DNA of 27,779 bases from a virus (IMGVR_UViG_3300012920_000199:1-27779), one strand, 5' to 3'. Counted from the first letter of the stretch, positions 1 to 8,549 are shown. Program-made: numbers and translations. The notes: generated by a model from the letters alone, not told the origin.

Positions 1-38
1 AAAATATTAAACGATTGCAAAAATTTAAAAGAAAATAA
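1..38 (+). CDS. 3' end of an upstream gene (partial)
   Basis: The frame beginning at base 3 is open to a TAA at 36-38 and reads NIKRLQKFKRK, a basic tail that would be a normal C-terminus. It ends 2 nt before the next ATG at 41, matching the very short spacings elsewhere in the window. Another frame is open from base 1 to a TAG at 61-63 and cannot be excluded. The fragment is too short to name; that it is coding at all is inferred from spacing. Confidence 0.3.
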   Translation, partial: NIKRLQKFKRK

Positions 39-40
39 AG

Positions 41-259
41 ATGAATCTAATAAGAAAAATTAGTATTGGCAGAGATTATAAAAACGATGCAATGCATTAC
101 TCTATTGGCCAAGAAGTATTTGGAGGGCATAAAATAGTTGAAATTATTGAAGAAGATGAGTGCTATAATATTTATATAGAGAAGGAAGAAGAGGTATTAC
201 CTTGGAAAAACTTTAATAAAAATATGGCAATAGCAGTTGAATATAATTTAGAATATTAA
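41..259 (+). CDS. Small conserved-looking phage protein, unknown function (72 aa)
   Basis: I do not recognise a named family. The protein has a short basic N-terminus (MNLIRKISIGRDYKNDAMHY), then a run of alternating hydrophobic residues (YSIGQEVFGGHKIVEIIEE), an acidic IYIEKEEEVLPW segment and a closing NMAIAVEYNLEY. This pattern suggests a small all-beta fold of four or five strands with no membrane segment or signal peptide. The leader is A-rich (aaagaaaataaag) with no Shine-Dalgarno. The stop overlaps the next start by one base (TAATG), so translation is probably coupled to the co-chaperonin-like gene. A role linked to head assembly or late expression is only a guess from position; it could equally be a moron gene. 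Confidence 0.6.
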   Translation: MNLIRKISIGRDYKNDAMHYSIGQEVFGGHKIVEIIEEDECYNIYIEKEEEVLPWKNFNKNMAIAVEYNLEY

Positions 260-852
260 TGAAGCATCTTCATTGTTATATTATATCTCCGGTAAACGGT
301 GTGTATAGCAATAAAAAACTAGTTGAAAAAAAAGAATTAATTTTAAATACCTCAATAGAAGATCATAAATTTGTAAATAGAATAGGTAAAATAATTGAAA
401 CGCCAATTAACAATCCTATTTTAAAAGTAAATGATGAAGTAATTGTTCATCATAATATTTTTAGAAGATTTTATGGTATGAATGGTATAGATAAATACGG
501 TTCAAGTTTTTTTCAAGAAAATAAATATTTTTGTTATATAGATCAAATATTTTTATATAAGAGAAATAATGAATGGAAAACAATAGAAGGTTTTAGTTTT
601 GTAAAACCTGTTTTTAATCAGAATAAATTTGATGAGCGTAAAGAAAAGCCTCTTGTAGGTGTTTTAAAGCACGTTTCGCCACGTTTAAGAAGCTTAAATC
701 TTAAAAAAGATGATTTAGTAGGCTTTACAGAAAACAGTGAATATGAATTTGTTTTTGATAATGAAAGACTATATAGAGTTCCTGATAATTCAATAGCAAT
801 AAACTATGGAACACAAAAAAATGAAATTGAATATAATCCAAGCTGGTTATAA
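259..852 (+). CDS. Tandem GroES-like co-chaperonin (two GroES folds, 197 aa)
   Basis: Two successive stretches match the GroES pattern. Domain 1 (about 17-101) has a mobile-loop-like segment with the hydrophobic triplet LIL (27-29), then a glycine turn (GKIIETP, 43-49), the barrel strand LKVNDEVIVHHN (55-66) and a closing FCYIDQIFLYKR (91-102), analogous to GroES 'VKVGDIVIF' and 'SESDILAIVE'. Domain 2 (about 112-183) repeats this: FSFVKPV, GVLKHVSP, LKKDDLVGF, EYEFVFDNERLYRVPDNSIA. Domain 2 has a shorter loop without an obvious hydrophobic triplet. Phage co-chaperonins such as T4 gp31 replace GroES so that GroEL can fold capsid protein. Position next to packaging and head genes suits this. 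Each domain is near the usual GroES length (about 95 aa). The fold call is by eye; function is inferred. Confidence 0.65.
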   Translation: MKHLHCYIISPVNGVYSNKKLVEKKELILNTSIEDHKFVNRIGKIIETPINNPILKVNDEVIVHHNIFRRFYGMNGIDKYGSSFFQENKYFCYIDQIFLYKRNNEWKTIEGFSFVKPVFNQNKFDERKEKPLVGVLKHVSPRLRSLNLKKDDLVGFTENSEYEFVFDNERLYRVPDNSIAINYGTQKNEIEYNPSWL

Positions 853-1078
853 AGCAGTAGATGAGTTAATAAAAGTAGCAGAAGAAAAAATTATTTTAAA
901 TGATCCTAACGAGGATTTAGCTGCAGATAGATTAAAAAACGCAGCAGCTACAAAAAAATTAGCAATATTTGATGCTTTTGAAATATTAACTAGACTTGAA
1001 AGTGAAAAAAATGTTATAGATGTTTCTGATAAAGTAAAAAAACCATTTAAAGGTTTTGCTGAAAGAAGATCTAAATAA
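821..1078 (+). CDS. Small helical protein; possible small terminase subunit
   Basis: An 85-aa, mostly helical, charged protein containing AVDELIKVAEEKIIL, a central DLAADRLKNAAATKKLAIFD segment and a basic tail ending GFAERRSK. It lies immediately before the large terminase (5-nt gap), the usual place for a small terminase subunit. I see no clear helix-turn-helix, so the terS assignment rests on position and size only. An ATG at 806 would add five residues (MEHKK). I prefer 821 because it follows an A-rich run (acacaaaaaa), typical of starts here, and shortens the overlap with the preceding gene to 32 nt. It could instead be another small packaging or head accessory protein. Confidence 0.6.
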   Translation: MKLNIIQAGYKAVDELIKVAEEKIILNDPNEDLAADRLKNAAATKKLAIFDAFEILTRLESEKNVIDVSDKVKKPFKGFAERRSK

Positions 1079-1083
1079 ATATA

Positions 1084-3291
1084 ATGTACGATTTAATTAA
1101 ATTAATTAATCCTATTAAATTAAATGTTATAAAAAGATATAACAAAGCAAAAAAATGGGGTTATGGATATAATAAAGAGCATGATATAATTGTTATTAGT
1201 AAAACAGGTGCTATAGGTGATATAATTGAAATACAAAATTTAAAAATAGCTTTACCTCCTGCTCCTAAAAAAATATCTAATACAAATAATAGATGGGAAG
1301 CACATGTATATCCTAAAGAATTAGATCAAATAAAAACAAGATTTCAATGGGATACATATCCTGCTATTTTTAAAAATAAATGGTACGATTATATTGATGA
1401 AGAATTTAACAAAAGAGAAAACGGGTTTTGGTTTATTAACAACAATGTACCCACTTATATTACTGGTACTCACTACATGTATTTGCAGTGGACAAAAATT
1501 GATGTTGGAAAACCAGACTTTCGCGAAGCAAATAGAATATTCTATATATTTTGGGAAGCTTGCAAAGCCGACCAAAGATGTTATGGTTTATGCTACCTTA
1601 AAAACAGAAGATCGGGATTCTCTTTTATGGCAAGTTGTGAAACCGTCAATCAAGCTACAATTACAAAGGATGCACGATTTGGGATACTTTCAAAGTCTGG
1701 AGCAGACGCTAAAAAAATGTTTACAGATAAAGTTGTTCCAATTAGTACCAATTATCCTTTCTTCTTCCGTCCCATTCAAGACGGTATGGACAGACCTAAG
1801 ACAGAGCTTGCTTATAGAGTTCCAGCGTCAAAGCTTACAAAGAATAACCTCAAAGCTTCCGTTGGGTTTGACGATGACATTCCGGAGGGATTGGATACCA
1901 CTATCGACTGGAAAAACACAGGTGACAACTCTTATGATGGTGAAAAGCTTCGTATTTTAGTACACGACGAATCTGGTAAATGGGAAAGACCAGATAACAT
2001 TTTAAATAACTGGAGAGTTACAAAAACAACACTTCGACTTGGAAGTAAGGTTATAGGAAAATGTATGATGGGTTCAACGTCAAACTCATTAGATAAAGGA
2101 GGTGATAATTTTAAAAAACTTTATTATGATTCAGATGTCACAAAACGAAATCGTAATGGCCAGACTAGCTCGGGATTATATAGTTTGTTCATACCTATGG
2201 AATGGAACTACGAAGGATTCATTGATTCTTATGGACATCCTGTATTCGGAACGCCAGAGAAAGAAGTCCTTGGAAACGATGGCGAGCTTATTGACACAGG
2301 TGTAGTTGACTTTTGGAATAATGAAGTTGAAGGATTAAAGCACGATGGAGATGCTTTAAATGAATATTATAGGCAATTTCCAAGAACGGAAGAACATGCT
2401 TTTAGAGATGAAACTAAAAACAGTATATTCAATTTAAGCAAAATTTATGAGCAAATTGATTATAATGATGATTTAATGCGTAAAGGATATATTACGCAAG
2501 GTTCTTTTTCTTGGGAAAATGGAATAAAAGATTCAAAAGTAATGTTTACTCCAAATAAAAACGGTAGATTTTTTATTTCGTGGACACCGCCTAAAAATTT
2601 AGAAAATAATATCATTTTAAAAAATGGTATAAAAACACCAGGTAATGAGCATATAGGTGCATTTGGATGTGACTCATACGATATATCTGGAACAACAGAC
2701 GGACAAGGCTCAAAAGGGGCTTTACACGGATTAACTAAGTTTAGTATGGAAGATGCTCCTGCTAATTCATTCTTTTTAGAATATGTAGCAAGACCTCAAA
2801 CAGCTGAACTGTTTTTTGAAGATGTATTAATGGCTTTAGTTTATTATGGTATGCCTGTACTTGCAGAAAATAATAAACCAAGATTACTATATCATTTAAA
2901 AAGAAGAGGATACAGGGCTTATTCAATGAATAGACCTGATAAAGTTTGGAATAAATTATCTATAACAGAAAAAGAAATAGGTGGTATTCCAAATACGTCG
3001 GAAGACATAAAACAAGCACACGCGGCTGCAATTGAAACGTATATAAATAATCATGTTGGCATTGACGAAAATGGAGGTGGGAACATATATTTTAATAATA
3101 CGCTTAATGATTGGGCTAAGTTTGATATAAATAAAAGAACTAAATTTGATGCAACAATAAGTTCAGGTTTAGCAATTATGGCGTGTAATAGACATTTATA
3201 TCATCCAAAACCTAAATATATGAAACCTAGTTTAGATATTAAAATAGCGAGATTTAATAATAAAGGATCTCATTCAACAATAATAAAATAG
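1084..3291 (+). CDS. terL: Terminase large subunit (packaging ATPase and nuclease)
   Basis: This is the motor that pumps DNA into the prohead through the portal and cuts the concatemer. The ATPase half shows a Walker A-like loop KNRRSGFS (173-180), a variant of the K-x-R-R-x-G form common in phage terminases; a Walker B strand RILVHDESG (290-298) with the acidic pair D295-E296; and a coupling motif CMMGSTS (327-333). The C-terminal RNase H-like nuclease half has candidate acidic residues at D530 (GAFGCD), E595 (LAENN) and D689 (KFDATISSGLA). At 735 aa it is long for a terminase but in the range of crAss-like and marine podovirus relatives. It ends in TAG, the only non-TAA stop here, one base before the portal ATG. 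The ATPase core is noticeably richer in GC than the rest of the gene. Confidence 0.93.
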   Translation: MYDLIKLINPIKLNVIKRYNKAKKWGYGYNKEHDIIVISKTGAIGDIIEIQNLKIALPPAPKKISNTNNRWEAHVYPKELDQIKTRFQWDTYPAIFKNKWYDYIDEEFNKRENGFWFINNNVPTYITGTHYMYLQWTKIDVGKPDFREANRIFYIFWEACKADQRCYGLCYLKNRRSGFSFMASCETVNQATITKDARFGILSKSGADAKKMFTDKVVPISTNYPFFFRPIQDGMDRPKTELAYRVPASKLTKNNLKASVGFDDDIPEGLDTTIDWKNTGDNSYDGEKLRILVHDESGKWERPDNILNNWRVTKTTLRLGSKVIGKCMMGSTSNSLDKGGDNFKKLYYDSDVTKRNRNGQTSSGLYSLFIPMEWNYEGFIDSYGHPVFGTPEKEVLGNDGELIDTGVVDFWNNEVEGLKHDGDALNEYYRQFPRTEEHAFRDETKNSIFNLSKIYEQIDYNDDLMRKGYITQGSFSWENGIKDSKVMFTPNKNGRFFISWTPPKNLENNIILKNGIKTPGNEHIGAFGCDSYDISGTTDGQGSKGALHGLTKFSMEDAPANSFFLEYVARPQTAELFFEDVLMALVYYGMPVLAENNKPRLLYHLKRRGYRAYSMNRPDKVWNKLSITEKEIGGIPNTSEDIKQAHAAAIETYINNHVGIDENGGGNIYFNNTLNDWAKFDINKRTKFDATISSGLAIMACNRHLYHPKPKYMKPSLDIKIARFNNKGSHSTIIK

Positions 3292-3292
3292 C

Positions 3293-5716
3293 ATGGCTGA
3301 AACAATTTTAAAAAGTTCATTTCCTAGTCAAATAGCTTCTGATGAAGAAAAAGCATCTTTTGAATATGGGGAAAAAGTAGCAAAAGCAATTGAACACGAG
3401 TGGTTTAAAAGAGACAATGGTGCTACAAGATTTTATTCCAATAGGGATGAATATCATAGACTTCGTTTATATGCAAGAGGAGAACAATCAGTAAAAAAAT
3501 ATAAAGATGAATTATCTATTAATGGTGATTTGTCTTATTTAAATTTAGATTGGAAACCTGTACCTATTATACCTAAGTTTGTAGATATAGTTGTAAATGG
3601 AATGTCAGATAGATTATTTGATATTAAAGCTTTTTCTCAGGACCCTTCATCTGTAAAAGAAAGAACAGATTATGTTCAAAAAATTATGGATGATATGCAG
3701 ACTAAACAGTTTAATGAAAATGTGCAAGAAAAATTAGGTATAAATTTATTTAATACTGATCCAAATAAATTACCTGCTGATGATCAAGAATTAGCTTTGC
3801 ATATGCAAACAGAATATAAACAAGCTATTGAAATTGCGGAAGAACAAGCTATAAATACTATATTAAATCAAAATAATTATGATTTAACACAAAAAAGAGT
3901 AAATTATGATTTAGTTACGTTAGGTATTGCATCGGTAAAACATGAGTTTAACAAAGCAGAAGGAATCAAAGTTAGATGTGTTGATCCTGCTGATTTAGTA
4001 TATTCATATACTTATTCTCCTTATTTTGATGATATTTATTATATAGGTGAGGTAAAATCAGTAACAATAAATGAAATAGCAAAACAATTTCCTAATTTAG
4101 ACAATGATACTCTTAAAAAAATATCTAGTCAAGGTTATCAAAGTGCATCTTCACATAATAGATATATAAATGAAGATAGCGTATTAGATTCAAATAGTAT
4201 ACAAGTATTATACTTTAATTATAAAACATACAACAATGAAGTTTACAAAATTAAAACAACAGCTACAGGAGCTTCTAAAGCGATTCAAAAAAATGATCAA
4301 TTCAATCCGCCAGAGGATATTGAAAATCTTTTCGAAAAAGCAAGCAGATCAATAGACGTAGTATATGAAGGAGTATATGTATTAGGTGTTAATATGCTTC
4401 TTAAATGGGGTCTTGCAAAAAATATGATTAGACCTAAAAGTGATACAACAAAGGTAATGATGAATTATCATATTGTTGCACCTAGAATATATAAAGGAAG
4501 AATCGAATCATTAGTTAGTAGAATTACAGGATTTGCTGATATGATTCAGTTAACACATTTAAAATTACAACAAGTAATGTCAAGAATGATACCCGATGGT
4601 GTTTATCTTGATGCAGATGGTCTTGCTGAAATAGATTTAGGTAACGGTACAAATTATAATCCGCAAGAAGCATTAAATATGTTTTTTCAAACAGGTTCTG
4701 TTATTGGTAGATCTTTAACACAAGACGGTGATATGAATCCAGCTAAAGTGCCAATACAAGAACTTACATCTAATGGTGGCAATAATAAAATAGCTTCTTT
4801 AATACAAACGTATAATTATTATCTTCAAATGATAAGAGATGTAACCGGATTGAATGAAGCAAGAGATGGCAGTAAGCCTGATCAATACGCTTTACTTGGA
4901 GTACAAAAATTAGCTGCTGCTAATTCAAATACGGCTACGCGACATATATTGCAAGCTAGTTTATATTTAACAGCAAGAGTTGCTGAAGCGGTTAGTTTAA
5001 GAATATCAGATGTTTTAGAATATTCACCAACTAGAGAGGCTTTTATATCTTCAATAGGAAGATTTAATGTTGGTACGTTGGATGATATTAAAAACATGCA
5101 TTTACATGATTTTGGAATATTTATAGAACTTGCACCAGATGAAGAAGAAAAAGCAAGGCTTGAAAATAATATACAAGCAGCTCTTTCAAAAGATCAAATA
5201 TTTTTAGAAGATGCAATTGATATTAGAGAAATTAAAAATATTAAATTAGCTAATCAATTGTTGAAGGTAAGAAGAAAAAAGAAAATGAATGATGATATGC
5301 AACGTCAACAGCAAAATATACAAATGCAAACTGAATCAAATACACAAGCAGCACAAGCTGCAGCACAAGCTGACGTTCAAAAACAACAAGCATTAACTCA
5401 ACAAAAAGCAGAATTAGCTCAAATTGAGTCTGATCTTGAAATACAAAAATTACAACAAGAAAAAGAATTGAAAAAAGAATTAATGTCATATGAATTTCAA
5501 TTAAATATGGCATTAAAAGATAAAGAATCTGAAGTCTATACTAGCAGAGAAAAATTTAAAGAAGATAGGAAAGACGAAAGAACAAGAATTCAAGCTAGCC
5601 AACAGTCTAAATTAATTGAACAAAGAAAAGATAGAAAAGGAGAGCAAGAATTTGAATCCGCTGGTAATGATACAATGGGCAGTGGATTTAATTTAGAGGC
5701 ATTTGAACCTCGTTAA
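3293..5716 (+). CDS. Portal protein
   Basis: An 807-aa protein directly after terminase. The N-terminal part carries segments I associate with portals of marine Bacteroidota and crAss-like phages: LRLYARGEQSVKKYKDELS (57-75) and LDWKPVPIIPKFVDIVVNGM (85-104), followed by the mixed alpha/beta wing and stem region. From about residue 660 it becomes Gln/Ala/Glu/Lys-rich (QRQQQNIQMQ, AAQAAAQAD, LEIQKLQQEKELKKEL) with a long helical or coiled-coil pattern, expected for an extended portal barrel projecting into the capsid. The C-terminus FNLEAFEPR is short and uncharged. It would form the dodecameric ring at one capsid vertex, docking terminase during packaging and the neck proteins afterwards. Confidence 0.9.
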   Translation: MAETILKSSFPSQIASDEEKASFEYGEKVAKAIEHEWFKRDNGATRFYSNRDEYHRLRLYARGEQSVKKYKDELSINGDLSYLNLDWKPVPIIPKFVDIVVNGMSDRLFDIKAFSQDPSSVKERTDYVQKIMDDMQTKQFNENVQEKLGINLFNTDPNKLPADDQELALHMQTEYKQAIEIAEEQAINTILNQNNYDLTQKRVNYDLVTLGIASVKHEFNKAEGIKVRCVDPADLVYSYTYSPYFDDIYYIGEVKSVTINEIAKQFPNLDNDTLKKISSQGYQSASSHNRYINEDSVLDSNSIQVLYFNYKTYNNEVYKIKTTATGASKAIQKNDQFNPPEDIENLFEKASRSIDVVYEGVYVLGVNMLLKWGLAKNMIRPKSDTTKVMMNYHIVAPRIYKGRIESLVSRITGFADMIQLTHLKLQQVMSRMIPDGVYLDADGLAEIDLGNGTNYNPQEALNMFFQTGSVIGRSLTQDGDMNPAKVPIQELTSNGGNNKIASLIQTYNYYLQMIRDVTGLNEARDGSKPDQYALLGVQKLAAANSNTATRHILQASLYLTARVAEAVSLRISDVLEYSPTREAFISSIGRFNVGTLDDIKNMHLHDFGIFIELAPDEEEKARLENNIQAALSKDQIFLEDAIDIREIKNIKLANQLLKVRRKKKMNDDMQRQQQNIQMQTESNTQAAQAAAQADVQKQQALTQQKAELAQIESDLEIQKLQQEKELKKELMSYEFQLNMALKDKESEVYTSREKFKEDRKDERTRIQASQQSKLIEQRKDRKGEQEFESAGNDTMGSGFNLEAFEPR

Positions 5717-5745
5717 AAATTTTATTAATTATATAATATTTTATC

Positions 5746-7050
5746 ATGTCAAATAAACAAGAACAACAAGAAGAAGTTGTTGAAGCAATAGAAAAAGTTG
5801 AAGAAACAACAGAACAACCTAAAGAAGAAGTTAAAGCTGAAGAAAAGGTTGAAGAAAAAAAAGAAGAACCAAAAAAACCAGCAGCAGAGGTTGCTGATGA
5901 TGGTACAATAAAAATAGATTTACGTAATTTTAAAAAAGAAGAAGATGCCACTGGAAAGCAAAGCACAGATGAGGTACCTGTTCGCAACGAATCCGAAACT
6001 AGCGAAGAAGTTCGTGAAGAAAACAAGCAAGCAGAAGATGAAAAACCTTCCGGAGAAAGTACTGGCGAAACTAAGCAAGAAGAAGAAAAAGTTAATGAAG
6101 AAGAGTCCGTATTAGAGCTTGTAAATGAGGAAGAAGAAAAAAGTTTACAGGAAAAAATAAAAGATATTCCAAATAAACTTAAAGAAGAGCCAAAAAACGT
6201 AAATAATAAAGAAGAAACACAAGAATTACCCGAAAATATTAATAAACTAGTTGAATTTATGAATGAAACTGGAGGTAGTCTTGAAGATTATGTAAAATTA
6301 AACAAAGATTACAGTAAAATGGAGGATATGGATGTCTTACGTGAATACTATAGACAATCAAAACCACATTTATCTGAAGAAGAAATAAGCTTTTTAATGG
6401 AAGATACTTTTTCTTATGACGAAGAAGAAGATGAAGAAAGAGATATTAAAAGAAAAAAGCTTAGATTGAAAGAATCAATCGCGGAAGCAAAGTCAAATCT
6501 CACCGGTCTGAAGCAAAAATATTACAATGACCTTAAGTTAAGCTCAAAGTTAACCCCAGAACAAAGAGAAGCGGTTAAATTCTACGATGATTATAAACAA
6601 GAGCAGCAACTCTCAACAGAAACAGCTCAAAGACATAGATCAATATTTGAACAAAAAACAAATGAAGTATTTTCCCAAAATTTCAAAGGTTTTGAATATA
6701 AGGTAGGCGAAAACAGATATAGATTTAAAGTCAAAGATGTAGATAGAGTAAAAGATACACAGTCAGATATTAATTCATTAGTTAGTAAATATGTAAATAA
6801 AGAAAACGAAATGAGTGATGCTGCTGGTTATCATAAAGCTTTGTTTACAGCAATGAATGCTGATTCAATAGCTAATCATTTTTATGAGCAAGGAAGGGCA
6901 GACGCTATTAAAGAGTCTATGGCCAAATCTAAAAATATAGATATGGATCCCCGAGCTACTCATCAAGAAGTTACTACGAATACAGGATTTAAAGTTAGAG
7001 CTGTAAGTGGAGATGATGCTGACAGATTAAGAGTAAGATTTAAACAATAA
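5746..7050 (+). CDS. Probable head scaffolding protein (acidic, helical)
   Basis: A 434-aa protein between portal and major capsid protein, the standard site of a scaffold gene. Residues 1 to about 150 are low-complexity and dominated by Glu and Lys (EQQEEVVEAIEKVEETTEQ and similar), probably disordered. Residues about 175-330 are helical (GGSLEDYVKLNKDY, LREYYRQSKPHLSEEE, a DEEEDEERDIKRKKLRLKES charge switch). The C-terminus is basic (DADRLRVRFKQ), reminiscent of the basic coat-binding tail of P22-type scaffolds. There is no protease motif. Role is inferred from position and composition. The N-terminal third includes a short segment (about 5941-6060) with higher GC than its surroundings. The leader at 5717-5745 is almost purely A/T. 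Confidence 0.65.
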   Translation: MSNKQEQQEEVVEAIEKVEETTEQPKEEVKAEEKVEEKKEEPKKPAAEVADDGTIKIDLRNFKKEEDATGKQSTDEVPVRNESETSEEVREENKQAEDEKPSGESTGETKQEEEKVNEEESVLELVNEEEEKSLQEKIKDIPNKLKEEPKNVNNKEETQELPENINKLVEFMNETGGSLEDYVKLNKDYSKMEDMDVLREYYRQSKPHLSEEEISFLMEDTFSYDEEEDEERDIKRKKLRLKESIAEAKSNLTGLKQKYYNDLKLSSKLTPEQREAVKFYDDYKQEQQLSTETAQRHRSIFEQKTNEVFSQNFKGFEYKVGENRYRFKVKDVDRVKDTQSDINSLVSKYVNKENEMSDAAGYHKALFTAMNADSIANHFYEQGRADAIKESMAKSKNIDMDPRATHQEVTTNTGFKVRAVSGDDADRLRVRFKQ

Positions 7051-7067
7051 CTTAAAATTTAAAAAAA
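7051..7067 (+). promoter_or_regulatory. A-rich, SD-less translation start region of the major capsid gene
   Basis: The 17 bases before the capsid ATG end in eight consecutive A residues counting the A of the start codon. There is no purine-rich Shine-Dalgarno. A-rich leaders favour strong initiation in Bacteroidota, and the capsid protein is the most abundant virion component, so this is probably a high-efficiency start. The effect is inferred from host biology. Confidence 0.4.
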
Positions 7068-8549
7068 ATGGGATTATTTAGTACGGGTGGATCGTTTCCC
7101 GCTGGGTTAACGCCTTCACCTACAAAAACGTTGTTTTCGGGCAACTATTTAACATTTGACGCAGGGTCAGGTGGAGGAACATTTGCTCAACAATTTTTAC
7201 CCGATGTATATGAAAAAGAAGTAGAAAGATATGGTAACAGATCCGTTTCTTCTTTCCTTCGTATGGTCGGCGCTGAAATTCCTTCTGCTTCAGATCAAAT
7301 AATTTGGTCAGAACAAGGAAGGTTACATATTGCGTATGATAGTGTTTCTGTAAATACAACATCAGGTGTAGTTACAAAAAACGGTCATGCTGTTAGAGTC
7401 GGACAAACTGTTGTAATTATAGAAGCTGGCTCAACACCTTTTAACCCAGGTAGCGGACAAAGTTCTTGGGATGCTGATAAAGTAGTAAAAGGAGTTGTAT
7501 CTGCTATAAACGCTAATGGTAATTCATTTACTGTATTAGCTTATGGTGGTGCAACACTTACAGCTGCGGGACTTACGTCAGGGTCATCTGTTACATGTAA
7601 AATGTTTGTATATGGTTCTGAATTTCAAAAGGGTACCGCTGGTATGTCTGGATCTATAGATGCAGGGTTTCAACAATTTAGTAATTCGCCTATTATTATC
7701 AAAGATAAATATTCTATCAATGGTTCTGATACTGCGCAAATTGGCTGGGTTGAAGTAACAACTGAAAACGGTGCGTCAGGATATTTATGGTATTTAAAGT
7801 CTGAGCATGAAACAAGACTTAGATTTGAAGACTATCTTGAAACTTCAATGGTTGAAGGTGAACTTGCTGTTTCTGGTTCAGGAGCAATTGGTGCTTCTTT
7901 TAAAGGTACTGAAGGTTTATTTGCTGCTATTGAGTCAAGAGGTAATATTTATCAAAACTTTAATTCTGGAGAAGCTGCCCTTAGTGGTAGTACGACTAGA
8001 TCGTCTTTAGGAGATTTTGATGAAATTCTTAAAAACTTAGATAAGCAGGGTGCTATAGAAGAAAACATGCTTTTCTTAAATAGATCCACTGCACTTGCTT
8101 TTGATGATATGCTTGCAAGTTTAAACCCACATTCAACAGGTGGTGTTAACTTTGGTGTATTTAATAATAGTGAGGATATGGCACTTAATTTAGGATTTAA
8201 TGGTTTTAGAAGAGGTTCTTATGATTTCTATAAAACTGATTGGAAATACTTAAACGATGCTACTACAAGAGGTCTTGGTGGTAATATAGATGGTGTACTT
8301 GTTCCTGCAGGTACTTCAACTGTATATGATCAACAACTTGGTAAAAATATCAAAAGACCATTCTTGCACGTAAGATATAGAGCTTCAGAAGCTGATGATA
8401 GAAAAATGAAATCTTGGATCACTGGATCTGTAGGTGGAGTTTATACTACTGATGTTGATGAAATGAATGTACACTTCTTATCAGAAAGATGTTTGTGTGT
8501 TCAAGGAGCTAATAACTTCGTATTATTTAAGACTGCTACGCAAGCTTAA
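7068..8549 (+). CDS. Major capsid protein (HK97 fold)
   Basis: A 493-aa protein after the scaffold gene. The N-terminus has the signature FLPDVYEKEVERYGNRS (about 43-59) and IIWSEQGRLHIAYDS, which I associate with major capsid proteins of marine Bacteroidota podoviruses and crAss-like phages. Mid-protein there is a beta-rich Gly/Ser/Thr stretch (about 95-185: VRVGQTVVII, VVKGVVSAINANGNSF) that could be an inserted surface domain. The C-terminal half carries helical and strand elements expected of the HK97 A-domain (FDEILKNLDKQGAIEENMLF). No N-terminal delta domain is evident, consistent with a separate scaffold. The gene is followed by a strong hairpin terminator. Its first 200 or so bases are GC-rich relative to the window. 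Confidence 0.9.
   Translation: MGLFSTGGSFPAGLTPSPTKTLFSGNYLTFDAGSGGGTFAQQFLPDVYEKEVERYGNRSVSSFLRMVGAEIPSASDQIIWSEQGRLHIAYDSVSVNTTSGVVTKNGHAVRVGQTVVIIEAGSTPFNPGSGQSSWDADKVVKGVVSAINANGNSFTVLAYGGATLTAAGLTSGSSVTCKMFVYGSEFQKGTAGMSGSIDAGFQQFSNSPIIIKDKYSINGSDTAQIGWVEVTTENGASGYLWYLKSEHETRLRFEDYLETSMVEGELAVSGSGAIGASFKGTEGLFAAIESRGNIYQNFNSGEAALSGSTTRSSLGDFDEILKNLDKQGAIEENMLFLNRSTALAFDDMLASLNPHSTGGVNFGVFNNSEDMALNLGFNGFRRGSYDFYKTDWKYLNDATTRGLGGNIDGVLVPAGTSTVYDQQLGKNIKRPFLHVRYRASEADDRKMKSWITGSVGGVYTTDVDEMNVHFLSERCLCVQGANNFVLFKTATQA

Noticed and set aside
1394-1960. 188-aa open frame inside the terminase gene, other + frame
   Set aside because: It lies wholly within a confidently identified terminase gene, has shuffled-looking sequence with no domain, and exists because the higher GC there removes chance stops.
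5732-5737. TATAAT before the scaffold gene as a promoter
   Set aside because: Such hexamers are common in DNA this AT-rich, no matching upstream element is present, and Bacteroidota promoters use a different -7 motif (TAnnTTTG).
5688-6026. 112-aa Ser/Phe-rich open frame on the - strand
   Set aside because: It is the antisense of the Glu/Lys-rich scaffold N-terminus; GAA/GAG codons read backwards give Ser/Phe/Leu and few stops.
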